From contig NZ_BMUZ01000009.1 in the NCBI RefSeq assembly GCF_014650455.1, positions 186,001-250,000 on the forward strand: DNA of 64,000 bases, given 5' to 3'. The position numbers and the translations under genes are program-made. The notes under the pieces were generated by a model. That model was not told the origin of the DNA. It did not search any database and saw only the letters and a program-made list of their open reading frames with translations. Source of the DNA: Streptomyces xanthochromogenes. Its GTDB lineage: Bacteria > Actinomycetota > Actinomycetes > Streptomycetales > Streptomycetaceae. This document shows positions 1 through 9,030 of the stretch, piece by piece (the first letter of the stretch is position 1; each line of letters begins with the position of its first letter).

Positions 1-1207
1 ACTTGCGCCAGCTGGTCGGCCACTTGGCGTCCGCGCACTCGACGGCCGTGTAGACCGCGTTGCCGTTCTCCGAGGCGATGTTGCCCGCGATGTCCGTCAT
101 GTCGGACGCGGCTGCCGCGACGACCGGCTTGCTGTCGCCCGCCGCGTAGGCGCTGAGCGCCTTGGCGACCGGGACCCAGTACGAGTCGTAGTACGGGGCC
201 TTCTGGAAGAACCCGAGCAGCTCGGCCGGGCCGACCTTGCCGTCGAGCGGGTTCCTCTTGGCGTCGGCGCGCAGCTTCAGCCACTGCGCCTCGACCTGCG
301 CCCGGGTGGTGCCGAGGTGGAACTTGGAGTCGTACTTGGCGACCCAGTCCTCCCACTCGTTCCAGCGGGCCTGGAAGGCGACGTCCTGCTCCAGGTTGGC
401 CTGGTACCAGATGTTGTCCTGGTCCGGGTTGACCACGCTGTCCACGATCATGCGGCGGACGTGCGAGGGGAACAGCGTGCCGTAGACCGCGCCCAGGTAG
501 GTGCCGTAGGAGACGCCCAGGTAGTTGAGCTTCTTCTCGCCGAGGGCAGCCCGGATGACGTCCAGGTCGCGCGCGGTGTTCGGCGTGGTCAGGTACGGCA
601 GCATCCAGCCGCTGCGCTCGGCGCAGCCGTCCGCGTACTCGGCGGCGAGCTTGCGCTGCGCGCGCTTGTCGGCCTCGCTGCTCGGCACCGGGTCGGCCTT
701 CGGACCCTTGGCGTACTCCTGCGGGTCCACGCACGAGATCGGCGTGGAGTGGCCCACGCCGCGCGGGTCGAAGCCCACGAAGTCGTAGGCCTTGGAGGTG
801 TTGGTCCAGAGCGGGTTCTTCTTGGTCACCCGGGTCGGGAACTGCATGCCCGAGCCGCCGGGGCCGCCGGGGTTGTAGATGAGGGCACCCTGGCGCTCGG
901 CCTTGGTGCCGGTGTTGCCGATGCGGTCGACGGCGAGCTTGATCTGCTTGCCGTTGGGCCGGGCGTAGTCCAGCGGAACGCTGACGTAGCCGCACTGGAT
1001 GGGCTTGGCGATCGCCCAGTCCGTGGGACAGTCCGTCCAGTTGATGCCCTGCCTGGCCGCCCGGTCGGCGGCGACCTGTACGCCACGCGCCTCGGACCGA
1101 CCGTGGTCGCGGTTGTCGGCGTTGGCGACCGGAGCCGCTATCGCGCCCACCATCAGCGTGCCCGCGATCAGTGTGCCGGCCGAGCCGAGCACTGCGGTGC
1201 GTCTCAA
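1..1207 (-). CDS. Secreted alpha/beta-hydrolase, tripeptidyl aminopeptidase (Tap/SlpD) family, 3' end outside window
   Basis: The visible protein starts at a TTG preceded by GGGGAGG. It has an Arg-rich, hydrophobic signal peptide (about residues 1-30) ending near VANA, so it is exported. The nucleophile elbow is GVSYGT with Ser233, and the flanks (GFDPRGVGHS upstream, VVNPDQDN downstream) are typical of streptomycete secreted tripeptidyl aminopeptidases, which remove tripeptides from the N termini of secreted proteins or peptides. The acid and His of the triad would lie in the missing C-terminal part. The gene is monocistronic as far as visible; the urease operon lies upstream on the same strand. 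The family is confident, the exact substrate is not. Confidence 0.88.
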   Translation of the reverse strand, partial: MRRTAVLGSAGTLIAGTLMVGAIAAPVANADNRDHGRSEARGVQVAADRAARQGINWTDCPTDWAIAKPIQCGYVSVPLDYARPNGKQIKLAVDRIGNTGTKAERQGALIYNPGGPGGSGMQFPTRVTKKNPLWTNTSKAYDFVGFDPRGVGHSTPISCVDPQEYAKGPKADPVPSSEADKRAQRKLAAEYADGCAERSGWMLPYLTTPNTARDLDVIRAALGEKKLNYLGVSYGTYLGAVYGTLFPSHVRRMIVDSVVNPDQDNIWYQANLEQDVAFQARWNEWEDWVAKYDSKFHLGTTRAQVEAQWLKLRADAKRNPLDGKVGPAELLGFFQKAPYYDSYWVPVAKALSAYAAGDSKPVVAAAASDMTDIAGNIASENGNAVYTAVECADAKWPTSWRK

Positions 1208-1359
1208 GTGGTACCTCCCCCTGCTGAAGTGCGCTGTCAGTCTCAGCGCTCCATTTGGGCCTGTCGGGCGATCCTTTCGTCTGTGAGCCCACTGTGCACA
1301 GGCCGTACAGGTGTTTTTTTACCGAACCGATAGCCGGTGCGCGGTGTTCCGCTGAGCGG

Positions 1360-2114
1360 TCAGCGTGTCGTGAGGTGGCTTCGCAGGGCGTCGTCGAGGA
1401 CGTGACGCAGCAGCCGGGCGTCCGGCGCGACGGCCGTGACGAGCAGGGCGGGTCCGGCCAGCGGGGTGAGCACGGCGTTGTCGCCGAGCATCCTGGGCTC
1501 GGCCGGACGGTCCGTGAACTCGGGCCCCACGACGAGCAGTTGGCCCGCGGCCCGGTGCCCGCCGAGCACCGCCGCACCGTCCCAGCCGCCGCTTGCCCCC
1601 GGACCGTATGCCAGCTCCTGGTCGAGGAGCGGGCGCCCGGCGCGGTACACGGTGAGGCGGGTGGCGAGGGTGCCGGGCTGCTCGCCGTGCCGGCCGAGCA
1701 CCTGCTCCTCGCGGTACACGAGGCGGGCGCCGGGGGCGAGGTCGATCCGGGTGCGCATGGCGAGGTCGCTGCCGGCCGCCGAGATGAGCTGCTCGGGCAG
1801 CCAGCGCAGCTCGGCGTCCGCACCGACGGTGAGGCGTACGTCGTAGTGGGCGCGCTCGCCGTCGCGGCCGGGCAGGGCGATGGTGGCGGCCGCCGAGTCG
1901 ACGTGCAGCCTCGCCCCGTCGCGCACTTCGGCCTCGACGGCGATCCGGTCGCCGCCGAGCGGGGCGCTCATCGCGCCGACGACGGTGACCCGGTGGTAGG
2001 GGCCGCGGGCCCGGGTGCGCCGCAGCGCGAGCGGGCCCTCGCCCTCAAGGACGGGCAGGCCTTCGGGGGTGGCGACGATACGGGCGGTGGCGCGCACCCC
2101 GCGCGCGCCGAGGG

Positions 2115-2127
<13 letters not shown>
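1360..2127 (-). CDS. ureD: Urease accessory protein UreD
   Basis: UreD (255 aa) is the scaffold accessory protein that binds apo-urease and, with UreF and UreG, delivers nickel to the active site in the cytoplasm. The sequence has the family pattern of beta-rich segments with an N-terminal GARGVRATAR region and an LLPEQ-like segment (WLPEQLISAAGSDL). It is the last gene of the ureA-B-C-F-G-D operon, and its start overlaps the end of ureG by 13 bp, which suggests translational coupling. UreD proteins diverge strongly, so the call leans on gene order as well as on sequence. Confidence 0.9.
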
Positions 2128-2792
<665 letters not shown>

Positions 2793-2835
2793 GGGGTCTC
2801 CAGGGTGGGTGTAGGACGATTCGGGGTGCGGCCGG

Positions 2836-3510
2836 CTACGAGGCGAACAGCCGCACCGGCCAGGCCGCGTGCGCCTCGGCCATGACGTCGAGCAGCGGAG
2901 CCGATGCGGCGGGCAGCACGGCGGCCCCCTCGACCACCGCCTCCGCCGCGGCGACGGCCGCCCGCCGGGCCACGGCGTCCAGCTCCGGCGCGAGCCGGGC
3001 GAGGACGCCCGTCGCGTCGAACGGGTCGAGGCCCAGCAGCCGCACGACCGCTGTGGCCGGGCCGCTCACCGCCTCGTACGCCACGCAGTGCGCCGCGTCC
3101 TCGGGCCCGAGTGAGGCCGCACGGGCGGCGAGTCCGAGCACGACGGGCTGGTGGGCGCCGCGCGGCCGGGCCGCGGCCAGCGCGTCGAGTTCAGCCGACG
3201 GCCAGGTGGCCCGGGCCGCGCGCATCATCTGGCGGCCCAGCTTGCGGGCGGTGGCCCGCAGGGCGGGCGAGGGGGTGCGGGCGTCGGCGGCCTCGTCCAG
3301 GAGGAGCGGGTCGAGGCCGGCGGCCGCCGCCGCGGCGAGGGCCGCGGCGGTGAGGCCGGCGGTGTGCAGCCGGCCGCGGCAGAACTCCGCCAGGTCGGCG
3401 GCGGTACGGATGCGGCCCGCCTTGACGGCCGCCTCGGCCCCGCCGGAGTGGGCATGGCCCCCGGCGGGGAAGCGGCCGTCGGCGAGGACGAGCAGGGCAG
3501 CGCGACTCAT
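2836..3510 (-). CDS. ureF: Urease accessory protein UreF
   Basis: UreF (224 aa) is an all-helical accessory protein that activates the GTPase cycle of UreG on the UreD scaffold. The sequence shows the family start ALLVLADGRFPAGGHAHSGG with the FPxGxxxHSxG signature, followed by a long run of Ala-rich helices. It lies 14 bp downstream of ureC in the operon. The very high Ala content is normal for a streptomycete UreF. Confidence 0.95.
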   Translation of the reverse strand: MSRAALLVLADGRFPAGGHAHSGGAEAAVKAGRIRTAADLAEFCRGRLHTAGLTAAALAAAAAAGLDPLLLDEAADARTPSPALRATARKLGRQMMRAARATWPSAELDALAAARPRGAHQPVVLGLAARAASLGPEDAAHCVAYEAVSGPATAVVRLLGLDPFDATGVLARLAPELDAVARRAAVAAAEAVVEGAAVLPAASAPLLDVMAEAHAAWPVRLFAS

Positions 3511-3524
3511 GTGATGACAGCCCG

Positions 3525-5246
3525 TCAGAAGAGGAAGTACCGCTGGGCCATGGGCAGTTCGGCGGCCGGCGCGGGCTCGACCACGTCTCCGTCGATGGTC
3601 ACGGTGAACGTGTCCGGATCGACCCGGACGTCCGGAGTTGCGTCGTTCTCGCGCATGTCCGCCTTGCCGACCCGACGGGTGTTCTCGATGGCCACGAACC
3701 GCTTGTCCAGGCCGAGCCGGTCGGGCAGGCCGTCATCGAGTGCCGCCCGGGACACGAAGTTGAGCGAGTTGGCGGCGGGCGCCCTGCCGAGCGCGCCGAA
3801 CATGGGGCGCGGCAGGATCGGCTGCGGGGTGGGGATCGACGCGTTGGCGTCGCCCATCTGCGCGTACGCGATCTGGCCGCCCTTGATGACCAGTTGCGGC
3901 TTGACGCCGAAGAAGGCGGGCTCCCACAGCACCAGGTCGGCGAGCTTGCCGGACTCGACGGAGCCGATCTCACGGTCCAGGCCCTGGGCGACCGCCGGAT
4001 TGATCGTGTACTTGGCGACGTAACGGCGCACCCGGTGGTTGTCGGCCCGGCCGTCACCGGCGAGCGCGCCCCGGCGCACCTTCATGACGTGCGCGGTCTG
4101 CCAGGTCCGCAGCACGACCTCGCCGATGCGGCCCATCGCCTGGGAGTCGGAGGAGATGATCGAGATGGCGCCGAGGTCGTGCAGGAAGTCCTCGGCGGCG
4201 ATGGTGGAGGGACGGATGCGGGACTCGGCGAACGCCAGGTCCTCCGGCACGGCCGGGTTGAGATGGTGACAGACCATCAGCATGTCGAGGTGTTCCTCGA
4301 TGGTGTTGACGGTGTGCGGCCGGGTCGGATTGGTGGAGCTCGGCAGCACGTTGGGCTGCGAGACCACGGTGATGATGTCGGGCGCGTGCCCGCCGCCCGC
4401 GCCTTCGGTGTGGTAGGCGTGGATCGAGCGGCCCGCGATCGCGGCGAGGGTGTCGCCGACGAAGCCCGCCTCGTTCAACGTGTCGGTGTGGATGGCGAGT
4501 TGGGCGCCGGTCTCGTCGCACACACCGAGGCAGGCGTCGATGACGGCGGGGGTCGCGCCCCAGTCCTCGTGGATCTTGAACCCGAGCGCGCCGCCGCGCA
4601 GTTGGGAGTGCATCGCCTCGCGCGACATGGTGTTGCCCTTGCCGAGGAGGCCGATGTTGACGGGCGAGTTCTCCAGGGCGGCGAACATCCGGGCCAGGTG
4701 CCAGGAGCCCGGGGTGACGGTGGTGGCCTTGCTGCCCTCGGCGGGTCCGGTGCCGCCGCCGACCAGGGTGGTGATGCCGGAGGACAGCGCCTGGTCGATG
4801 AGGGTGGGCGAGATGAAGTGGACGTGCGTGTCGACGGCCCCGGCGGTCAGGATCTTCCCGTTGCCCGCGATGATCTCGGTCTCGGGGCCGATGACGAGGT
4901 CGGGGTGGACCCCGTCCATGGTGTCCGGGTTGCCGGCCTTGCCGATGCCGGTGATCCGGCCGTCGCGGATGCCGATGTCCGCCTTGACGATGCCCCAGTG
5001 GTCGATGATCACGGCGCCGGTGACAACGGTGTCGGGGGCGCCTTCGGCGCGGGTGGTGCGCGCCTGCCCCATCGATTCGCGGATCACCTTGCCGCCGCCG
5101 AACACGGCCTCGTCGCCCGAGCGTCCGGGCCCGCCGGAGCGGTCCTCCTCGATCTCGACCAGGAGTGCGGTGTCGGCGAGCCGGATGCGGTCGCCGGTGG
5201 TGGGGCCGAACAGGTCGGCGTACCCGGCGCGGTCGAGGTCAGTCAT
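3525..5246 (-). CDS. ureC: Urease alpha (catalytic) subunit UreC
   Basis: The catalytic subunit (573 aa, the usual length) hydrolyses urea to ammonia and carbamate using a dinickel centre. Visible metal-centre motifs are DTHVHF (two His ligands), LGFKIHEDWG (the Lys that is carbamylated and bridges the nickels) and HTDTLNEAGF. The flap-region motif is CHHLNP. The end MAQRYFLF is typical of UreC. Its start overlaps ureB by 8 bp, so the two are likely translationally coupled. The product is a cytoplasmic nitrogen-scavenging enzyme with UreA and UreB. Confidence 0.98.
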   Translation of the reverse strand: MTDLDRAGYADLFGPTTGDRIRLADTALLVEIEEDRSGGPGRSGDEAVFGGGKVIRESMGQARTTRAEGAPDTVVTGAVIIDHWGIVKADIGIRDGRITGIGKAGNPDTMDGVHPDLVIGPETEIIAGNGKILTAGAVDTHVHFISPTLIDQALSSGITTLVGGGTGPAEGSKATTVTPGSWHLARMFAALENSPVNIGLLGKGNTMSREAMHSQLRGGALGFKIHEDWGATPAVIDACLGVCDETGAQLAIHTDTLNEAGFVGDTLAAIAGRSIHAYHTEGAGGGHAPDIITVVSQPNVLPSSTNPTRPHTVNTIEEHLDMLMVCHHLNPAVPEDLAFAESRIRPSTIAAEDFLHDLGAISIISSDSQAMGRIGEVVLRTWQTAHVMKVRRGALAGDGRADNHRVRRYVAKYTINPAVAQGLDREIGSVESGKLADLVLWEPAFFGVKPQLVIKGGQIAYAQMGDANASIPTPQPILPRPMFGALGRAPAANSLNFVSRAALDDGLPDRLGLDKRFVAIENTRRVGKADMRENDATPDVRVDPDTFTVTIDGDVVEPAPAAELPMAQRYFLF

Positions 5247-5550
5247 CGAGGGAGCCTCCGGTCTCGCCGCGCAGCCCGGGCACGATGCGCCGGCCGGCCA
5301 GGGGGACGAGTTCTACGTCTACGGGGATACCGGGTTCGAAGCGGACGGCGGTGCCCGCGGCGATGTTCAGTCGCTTGCCCCGGGCAACCGTACGGTCGAA
5401 GTCGAGGCCGGGGTTGGCCTCAACGAAGTGGTAGTGGGAGCCGACCTGGACGGGCCGGTCGGCGGCGTTGAGTACGGTCATCCGCACGACGGGACGGCCC
5501 TCGTTGAGGACGATGGGGTCCTCGGCGAAGAGGATCTCTCCGGGAATCAC
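5239..5550 (-). CDS. ureB: Urease beta subunit UreB
   Basis: This 103-residue small subunit packs against UreC in the (alpha-beta-gamma)3 holoenzyme. The opening MIPGEI, the SHYHFVEANPGLDFDR segment and the AAGTAVRFEPG segment are diagnostic. It lies 13 bp downstream of ureA and overlaps ureC by 8 bp. It is an independent gene rather than a UreAB fusion. Confidence 0.97.
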   Translation of the reverse strand: MIPGEILFAEDPIVLNEGRPVVRMTVLNAADRPVQVGSHYHFVEANPGLDFDRTVARGKRLNIAAGTAVRFEPGIPVDVELVPLAGRRIVPGLRGETGGSLDD

Positions 5551-5563
5551 GGCGGCGCTCCCG

Positions 5564-5875
5564 TCAGGCGATCGGTTCGTGGACGGTGACGAGCTTGGTG
5601 CCGTCCGAGAAGGTCGCCTCGACCTGGACGTCGTGGATCATCTCCGGGATGCCCGGCATGACCTCGTCGCGGGAGAGCAGTTTCCGTCCGGACGCCATGA
5701 GTTCGGCGACGGTGCGGCCGTCGCGGGCGCCTTCCAGGATGTGCGAGGTGATGAGGGCGACGGATTCGGGGTGGTTGAGCTTCACCCCGCGGGCCCTGCG
5801 CTTCTCCGCTACGTCCGCGGCCACATGGATGAGCAGCCGTTCCTGCTCGTGCGGCGTCAGTTGCACGCTTCCCAC
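5564..5875 (-). CDS. ureA: Urease gamma subunit UreA
   Basis: This first gene of the operon encodes the 103-residue gamma subunit. Recognisable segments are LTPHEQERLLIHVAADVAEKRRARGVKLNHPE and the closing PDGTKLVTVHEP-type tail. It has no catalytic residues itself but completes the UreABC trimer. The 313 bp upstream are free of genes and contain a GlnR-like site, which fits nitrogen control of the whole operon. Confidence 0.97.
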   Translation of the reverse strand: MGSVQLTPHEQERLLIHVAADVAEKRRARGVKLNHPESVALITSHILEGARDGRTVAELMASGRKLLSRDEVMPGIPEMIHDVQVEATFSDGTKLVTVHEPIA

Positions 5876-6188
5876 CTCACACTCGTGCCCTCCCCGTCAC
5901 GGACAGCCGTGGACGGGCCCAGCGAGCGTCCGGGGCGAAGACGGATCGGACCGGCAGCTTCCGCCCGAACGCAGCGGAACCGTATCCGACTTCAACAGGT
6001 TGTTGAGGACCATCTCCCGGCCCCTTGGCCAGCCATTGCACGTTAAGGCGGAAGTTTTTCCGGCGCGTTAACTGACACTTTAGAAAGGCATGATCATCCC
6101 GAGGGTGCGGTAGCGGGGCAGGTGCGTGTATAGAGCACCCACAGCTGCCCGCATCCCCCTCGGCGACCCGGCGAACCGCGCTCCGCGT
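5876..6188. other. Gene-free region upstream of the urease operon
   Basis: These 313 bp separate ureA from the antitoxin-like gene, which points the same way and ends here. I see no convincing coding frame. The part nearest 6050 is markedly more AT-rich than its surroundings and carries the GlnR-like motif listed separately, so the urease promoter probably lies in the right half, leaving a long 5' leader of over 150 nt. Confidence 0.6.
6056..6072 (-). promoter_or_regulatory. Candidate GlnR box upstream of ureA
   Basis: Read on the minus strand the sequence is GTTAAC-GCGCCG-GAAAA, close to the GlnR consensus gTnAc-n6-GaAAc. Urease genes are known GlnR targets in Streptomyces. The match is imperfect and was found by eye. 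Confidence 0.45.
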
Positions 6189-6470
6189 TCAGTCCCCGGT
6201 GCGCGGATCGCGGTGTTCGGCGGCGATCCCGAAGCGCCGGGGCTCGGCGGGCGCGGCGGCGGGCAGATGGCGCACCGAGGACAGGGACGTGATCACCTGC
6301 TCCTCCTCCTGCCGCGCGGCCTCCAGCTTCTCCAGGTCGGCGGCGGAGACCAGGGCGACGAGCGGCTTCCCGTGGCGCGTCACCACGACCCGCTCCCCGC
6401 CGTACACCACGCGGTTGATCAGCTCCGCGAGCTCTGCGCGGGCTTGCGTCACCGGAATCTCGTAGGCCAT
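6189..6470 (-). CDS. Phd/YefM-family antitoxin-like protein, no toxin partner seen
   Basis: The 93-residue protein has the compact Phd/YefM N-terminal DNA-binding fold: MAYEIPVTQARAELAELINRV followed by GERVVVTRHGKPLVALVSAADLEKLE. The C-terminal part is charged and probably disordered, as expected for the toxin-neutralising tail. In a type II system a RelE/Doc-like toxin gene normally follows within a few bases, but no such frame exists in the 313 bp downstream or in the 149 bp upstream. It is therefore an orphan, either a solitary regulator or a remnant. Confidence 0.85.
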   Translation of the reverse strand: MAYEIPVTQARAELAELINRVVYGGERVVVTRHGKPLVALVSAADLEKLEAARQEEEQVITSLSSVRHLPAAAPAEPRRFGIAAEHRDPRTGD

Positions 6471-6570
6471 GACGTCCAGCTTAGACGCCGCTCACCGAAC
6501 CCACCGATATCCGAACGGGCCGACAAATACGCAGGTCAGGGGCGCACTGACCAACTTCCGCGGAAACAGT

Positions 6571-6610
6571 GCGGTCCGGCGGGTCCCCCGATTGGGGCCC
6601 GCCGGACCGC
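6571..6610. terminator. Strong hairpin downstream of the acyltransferase gene
   Basis: A perfect 13-bp stem (GCGGTCCGGCGGG at 6571-6583 pairing with 6598-6610) lies just past the stop codon of the PlsC gene. It probably ends that transcript. Confidence 0.7.
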
Positions 6611-6619
6611 GCGCGGCCG

Positions 6620-7312
6620 TCACGCCGCCGCGGCGGCCGCCTCCTCCGCGGTCCTGGCCTCGACCGCGTACACGTCCACGTACTCCTGCTGGGAGAGCTT
6701 CTGCACGGCGTACATGATCTCGTCCGTCACGGCCCGCAGGACCAGGCGCTCGTCCTCCATCCCCGCATAGCGGGAGAAGTCCAGGGGTTCACCGAAGCGG
6801 AGGGTGACCGGTACCCGCCGGGGCAGCCTGCGCCCCTTCGGCTGCGCCTCGAACGTGCCGATGATCGCGACCGGAACCACCGGGGCGCCGGAGCGCAACG
6901 CCATCGCGGCGACCCCGACCTTGCCCTTGTAGAGCCGTCCGTCGTGCGAGCGCGTCCCCTCCGGGAAGACCCCCAACGCCCCTTCGCCGTCGAGGACTTG
7001 GAGCGCGGCGTCGATCGCCGCCCGGGCCGCGTCCCTGCCGGAGCGGTCGACGGGGATCTGGCCGAGCGCGCGGAAGAAGGCGGCCGTCGCCCGGCCGGTG
7101 AGGCCCGGCGCGGTGAAGTACTCCTGCTTGGCCAGGAAGGTGAGCCGGCGCCGCAGCGTCACGCCGAGCAGGAACTGGTCGGTGAACGACTGGTGATTCC
7201 CCGCGAGGATCACCGCACCTGCCTCGGGCACCCGCCCGGCCCCCTCGACGCTCGGGCGGAACAGCCACCGCAACAGCGGCAGCAGCACGAGACGGAATGC
7301 GAAATAGAACAC
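6620..7312 (-). CDS. Lysophospholipid acyltransferase, PlsC family
   Basis: This 230-residue protein transfers an acyl chain to lysophosphatidic acid or a similar acceptor at the membrane. Block I NHQSFTD (His40 and Asp45, the HX4D catalytic pair) and block III FPEGTRS are intact, and a hydrophobic N terminus (FYFAFRLVLLPLLRWLF) can anchor it. The GTG at 7312 was chosen because GAGAGGG precedes it at 9 nt and longer frames upstream have no family similarity. It is transcribed alone, divergent from clpP. PlsC-type 1-acylglycerol-3-phosphate acyltransferase is the most likely activity. Confidence 0.9.
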   Translation of the reverse strand: MFYFAFRLVLLPLLRWLFRPSVEGAGRVPEAGAVILAGNHQSFTDQFLLGVTLRRRLTFLAKQEYFTAPGLTGRATAAFFRALGQIPVDRSGRDAARAAIDAALQVLDGEGALGVFPEGTRSHDGRLYKGKVGVAAMALRSGAPVVPVAIIGTFEAQPKGRRLPRRVPVTLRFGEPLDFSRYAGMEDERLVLRAVTDEIMYAVQKLSQQEYVDVYAVEARTAEEAAAAAA

Positions 7313-7511
7313 TTCAGTGAGCCCTCTCCCCAGGTGACCCCCGCCGACGCACGCTAGCCACGGGCGAGGGGCTCCCGGGAGAGCGCCTAATGAGCCAGCC
7401 CGGGTCGCGGGACGGGCACCATAACGGCCCAAATCTCCTGCTCGCTCAGGGCGAAACGTCCTCCCACCTGCACCTTCCTGCGGAGCGCCATGACGTCCAT
7501 GTTCCTGTGTT

Positions 7512-7528
7512 CTGTACGTCCTGTACGT
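7512..7528. repeat. Direct repeat CTGTACGT upstream of the clpP-like gene
   Basis: Two copies of CTGTACGT (7512-7519 and 7521-7528) lie 44 bp before the ClpP start. One base separates them, so they recur every 9 bp. They could be a regulator site; no known streptomycete protease regulator motif was recognised. Confidence 0.35.
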
Positions 7529-7571
7529 TTCTGACAGAGGCCTTCGGGCTCCGGTCGAGGAGAGGTACGCC

Positions 7572-8201
7572 ATGAACCACCGCCCTGCCGCCCGCCATGT
7601 GCTCCCCCAGTTCGAGGAGCGCACCGCCACCGGCATCCGCACGCTCGATCCGTACTCCAAGCTCTTCGAGGAGCGGATCGTCTTTCTCGGCACCCCGGTC
7701 GACGACGCGTCCGCCAACGACGTGATGGCCCAGTTCATGCACCTGGAACACGCGGACCCGGACCGGGACATCTCGCTGTACATCAACTCCCCCGGCGGCT
7801 CGCTCACCGCGATGACCGCGATCCACGACACGATGCGGTTCGTCACGTGTGACGTGCAGACGTTCTGCCTGGGCCAGGTGAGCTCGGTGGCCGCGGTGCT
7901 GCTCGCGGCCGGCACCCCCGGCAAGCGCGCCGTGCAGCCCGCCTCCCGGGTGCTTCTGCAACAGCCGTCCATCGAGGAGCCGATGCGGGGCCAGCCCTCC
8001 GACCTGGAGATCCACGCGGCCGAAATCCTGCGCGGGCGGGCCCTGTTGACCGAGCTGCTCGCGCGCTACACCGGCAAGGACGCGGAGCGGGTGGCCGCCG
8101 ACATCGACCGGGACCTGGTCTTCGACGCCGAGGGTGCCGTGGCGTACGGGCTCGCCGATCATGTGCTCCAGAGCCGCAAGACGTCCCTGCGCGGCAGGTG
8201 A
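7572..8201 (+). CDS. ClpP-family serine protease paralogue with altered catalytic triad
   Basis: The protein (209 aa) has the ClpP fold signatures YINSPGGS, CLGQVSSVAAVLLAAG and EGAVAYGLAD. ClpP forms a tetradecameric chamber that degrades unfolded proteins delivered by a Clp ATPase. Aligning by eye with E. coli ClpP, Ser105 and Asp181 occupy triad positions, but the catalytic His of the usual RVMIHQP segment is Gln130 (RVLLQQP). This could make it an inactive or atypical subunit of a mixed complex. No clpX or second clpP is adjacent; a 102-aa unknown ORF follows after 6 bp. ClpP fold is sure, activity uncertain. Confidence 0.9.
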   Translation: MNHRPAARHVLPQFEERTATGIRTLDPYSKLFEERIVFLGTPVDDASANDVMAQFMHLEHADPDRDISLYINSPGGSLTAMTAIHDTMRFVTCDVQTFCLGQVSSVAAVLLAAGTPGKRAVQPASRVLLQQPSIEEPMRGQPSDLEIHAAEILRGRALLTELLARYTGKDAERVAADIDRDLVFDAEGAVAYGLADHVLQSRKTSLRGR

Positions 8202-8207
8202 GGGCCC

Positions 8208-8516
8208 GTGCTGCCACCGGAGCTTCCGCCGCTGCCGGCGCTCACGCGCGCCGAGTCCGAGTTCATCGACTCCTATCTCGCGGTGGTCGACCTGCTCGGC
8301 CGGATCAACCCGGCGCACGGCCATGACACGTATGCGGCCCTGCGGGCGGCGCAGGCACTGGTCGGCCGGGCCGCCGCGCTCAAGGACGCCCTCACGTTGA
8401 TGCACGCGCGCGGCGAGGCACAGGTGCACGCTCAGACGCTGACGCGGGCACTGCGGGTGCTGGACGGCGAACGACGCGCGGGGAGGCTGACGGTCCCGCC
8501 GCAGTCGACGGTGTGA
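8208..8516 (+). CDS. Small protein of unknown function downstream of clpP
   Basis: A 102-residue Ala- and Leu-rich protein beginning with GTG six bases after the clpP stop, so it is almost certainly co-transcribed. It looks mainly helical (ESEFIDSYLAVVDLLGRINPAHGHDTYAALRAAQALVGRAAALKDALTLMHARGEA in outline), with no signal peptide, membrane segment or cysteine. I do not recognise a family. Its position suggests a partner or adaptor of the ClpP paralogue, but this is inference. Confidence 0.65.
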   Translation: MLPPELPPLPALTRAESEFIDSYLAVVDLLGRINPAHGHDTYAALRAAQALVGRAAALKDALTLMHARGEAQVHAQTLTRALRVLDGERRAGRLTVPPQSTV

Positions 8517-8869
8517 GTGGATCAGGGGTACGCGACGCGCTCGGGGAACGCGCGAAACGAACCAAACGGGCTACCCCCGTTCGGCCCACCGGCGGATCTT
8601 TTCACTGAGCCTTATGAGCCGCTTACGGCCCGTGGCCACAGTGCTGAAACGATCCTTCTTTGCAGGTACGAGGCTCGCCAACCCCGTTCGGAGCAGCGTC
8701 CATTCGCCCTTGTCCACCCGAATGGGGCACTCGTGAGGAGCCTCACAGAAAGCCGTTTCGGGCCGTAAATCCGACAGTCGGTGCGTGAAGATCCCTGAGA
8801 CGACAAGCCCCCGCCACCGCGGCGGGGCGGTCCGGGCGGACGCCGAGTCCTGCCGCCGTTCCGGACGTC
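8517..8869. other. Gene-free region before the c-di-AMP riboswitch
   Basis: No convincing gene is seen here. The first 80 bases contain weak inverted repeats that may end the clpP transcript, and the promoter of the NlpC/P60 gene presumably lies in the right half. Frames that are open in this stretch lack start signals and recognisable content. Confidence 0.5.
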
Positions 8870-8872
8870 TGG

Positions 8873-9012
8873 TCGACAGGAGTGGACCGGCAGGAGTGGA
8901 GGACCCGATTTCTTCGGGGCGGCCGAGCCTTGGCCGTCCCTCGGGGTGAAGCCGTTCGCGCGGCCGGGCATCTTCGCCAGTCCGAACCCGACAGGTCATC
9001 CTTCGCAGGCGG
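8873..9012 (+). promoter_or_regulatory. c-di-AMP (ydaO/yuaA-type) riboswitch
   Basis: The leader matches the conserved blocks of the ydaO riboswitch in order: GGAGGACCCGA (about 8896), TCGGGGTGAAGCC (about 8941) and the 3' block CCGAACCCGACAGGTCATCC followed by TTCGCAGGC (8982-9010). In actinobacteria this class controls cell-wall hydrolases in response to cyclic di-AMP, and here it sits directly before an NlpC/P60 hydrolase gene. Ends are approximate. Confidence 0.87.
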
Positions 9013-9030
9013 TTTGACGAAGGGTTGCGC

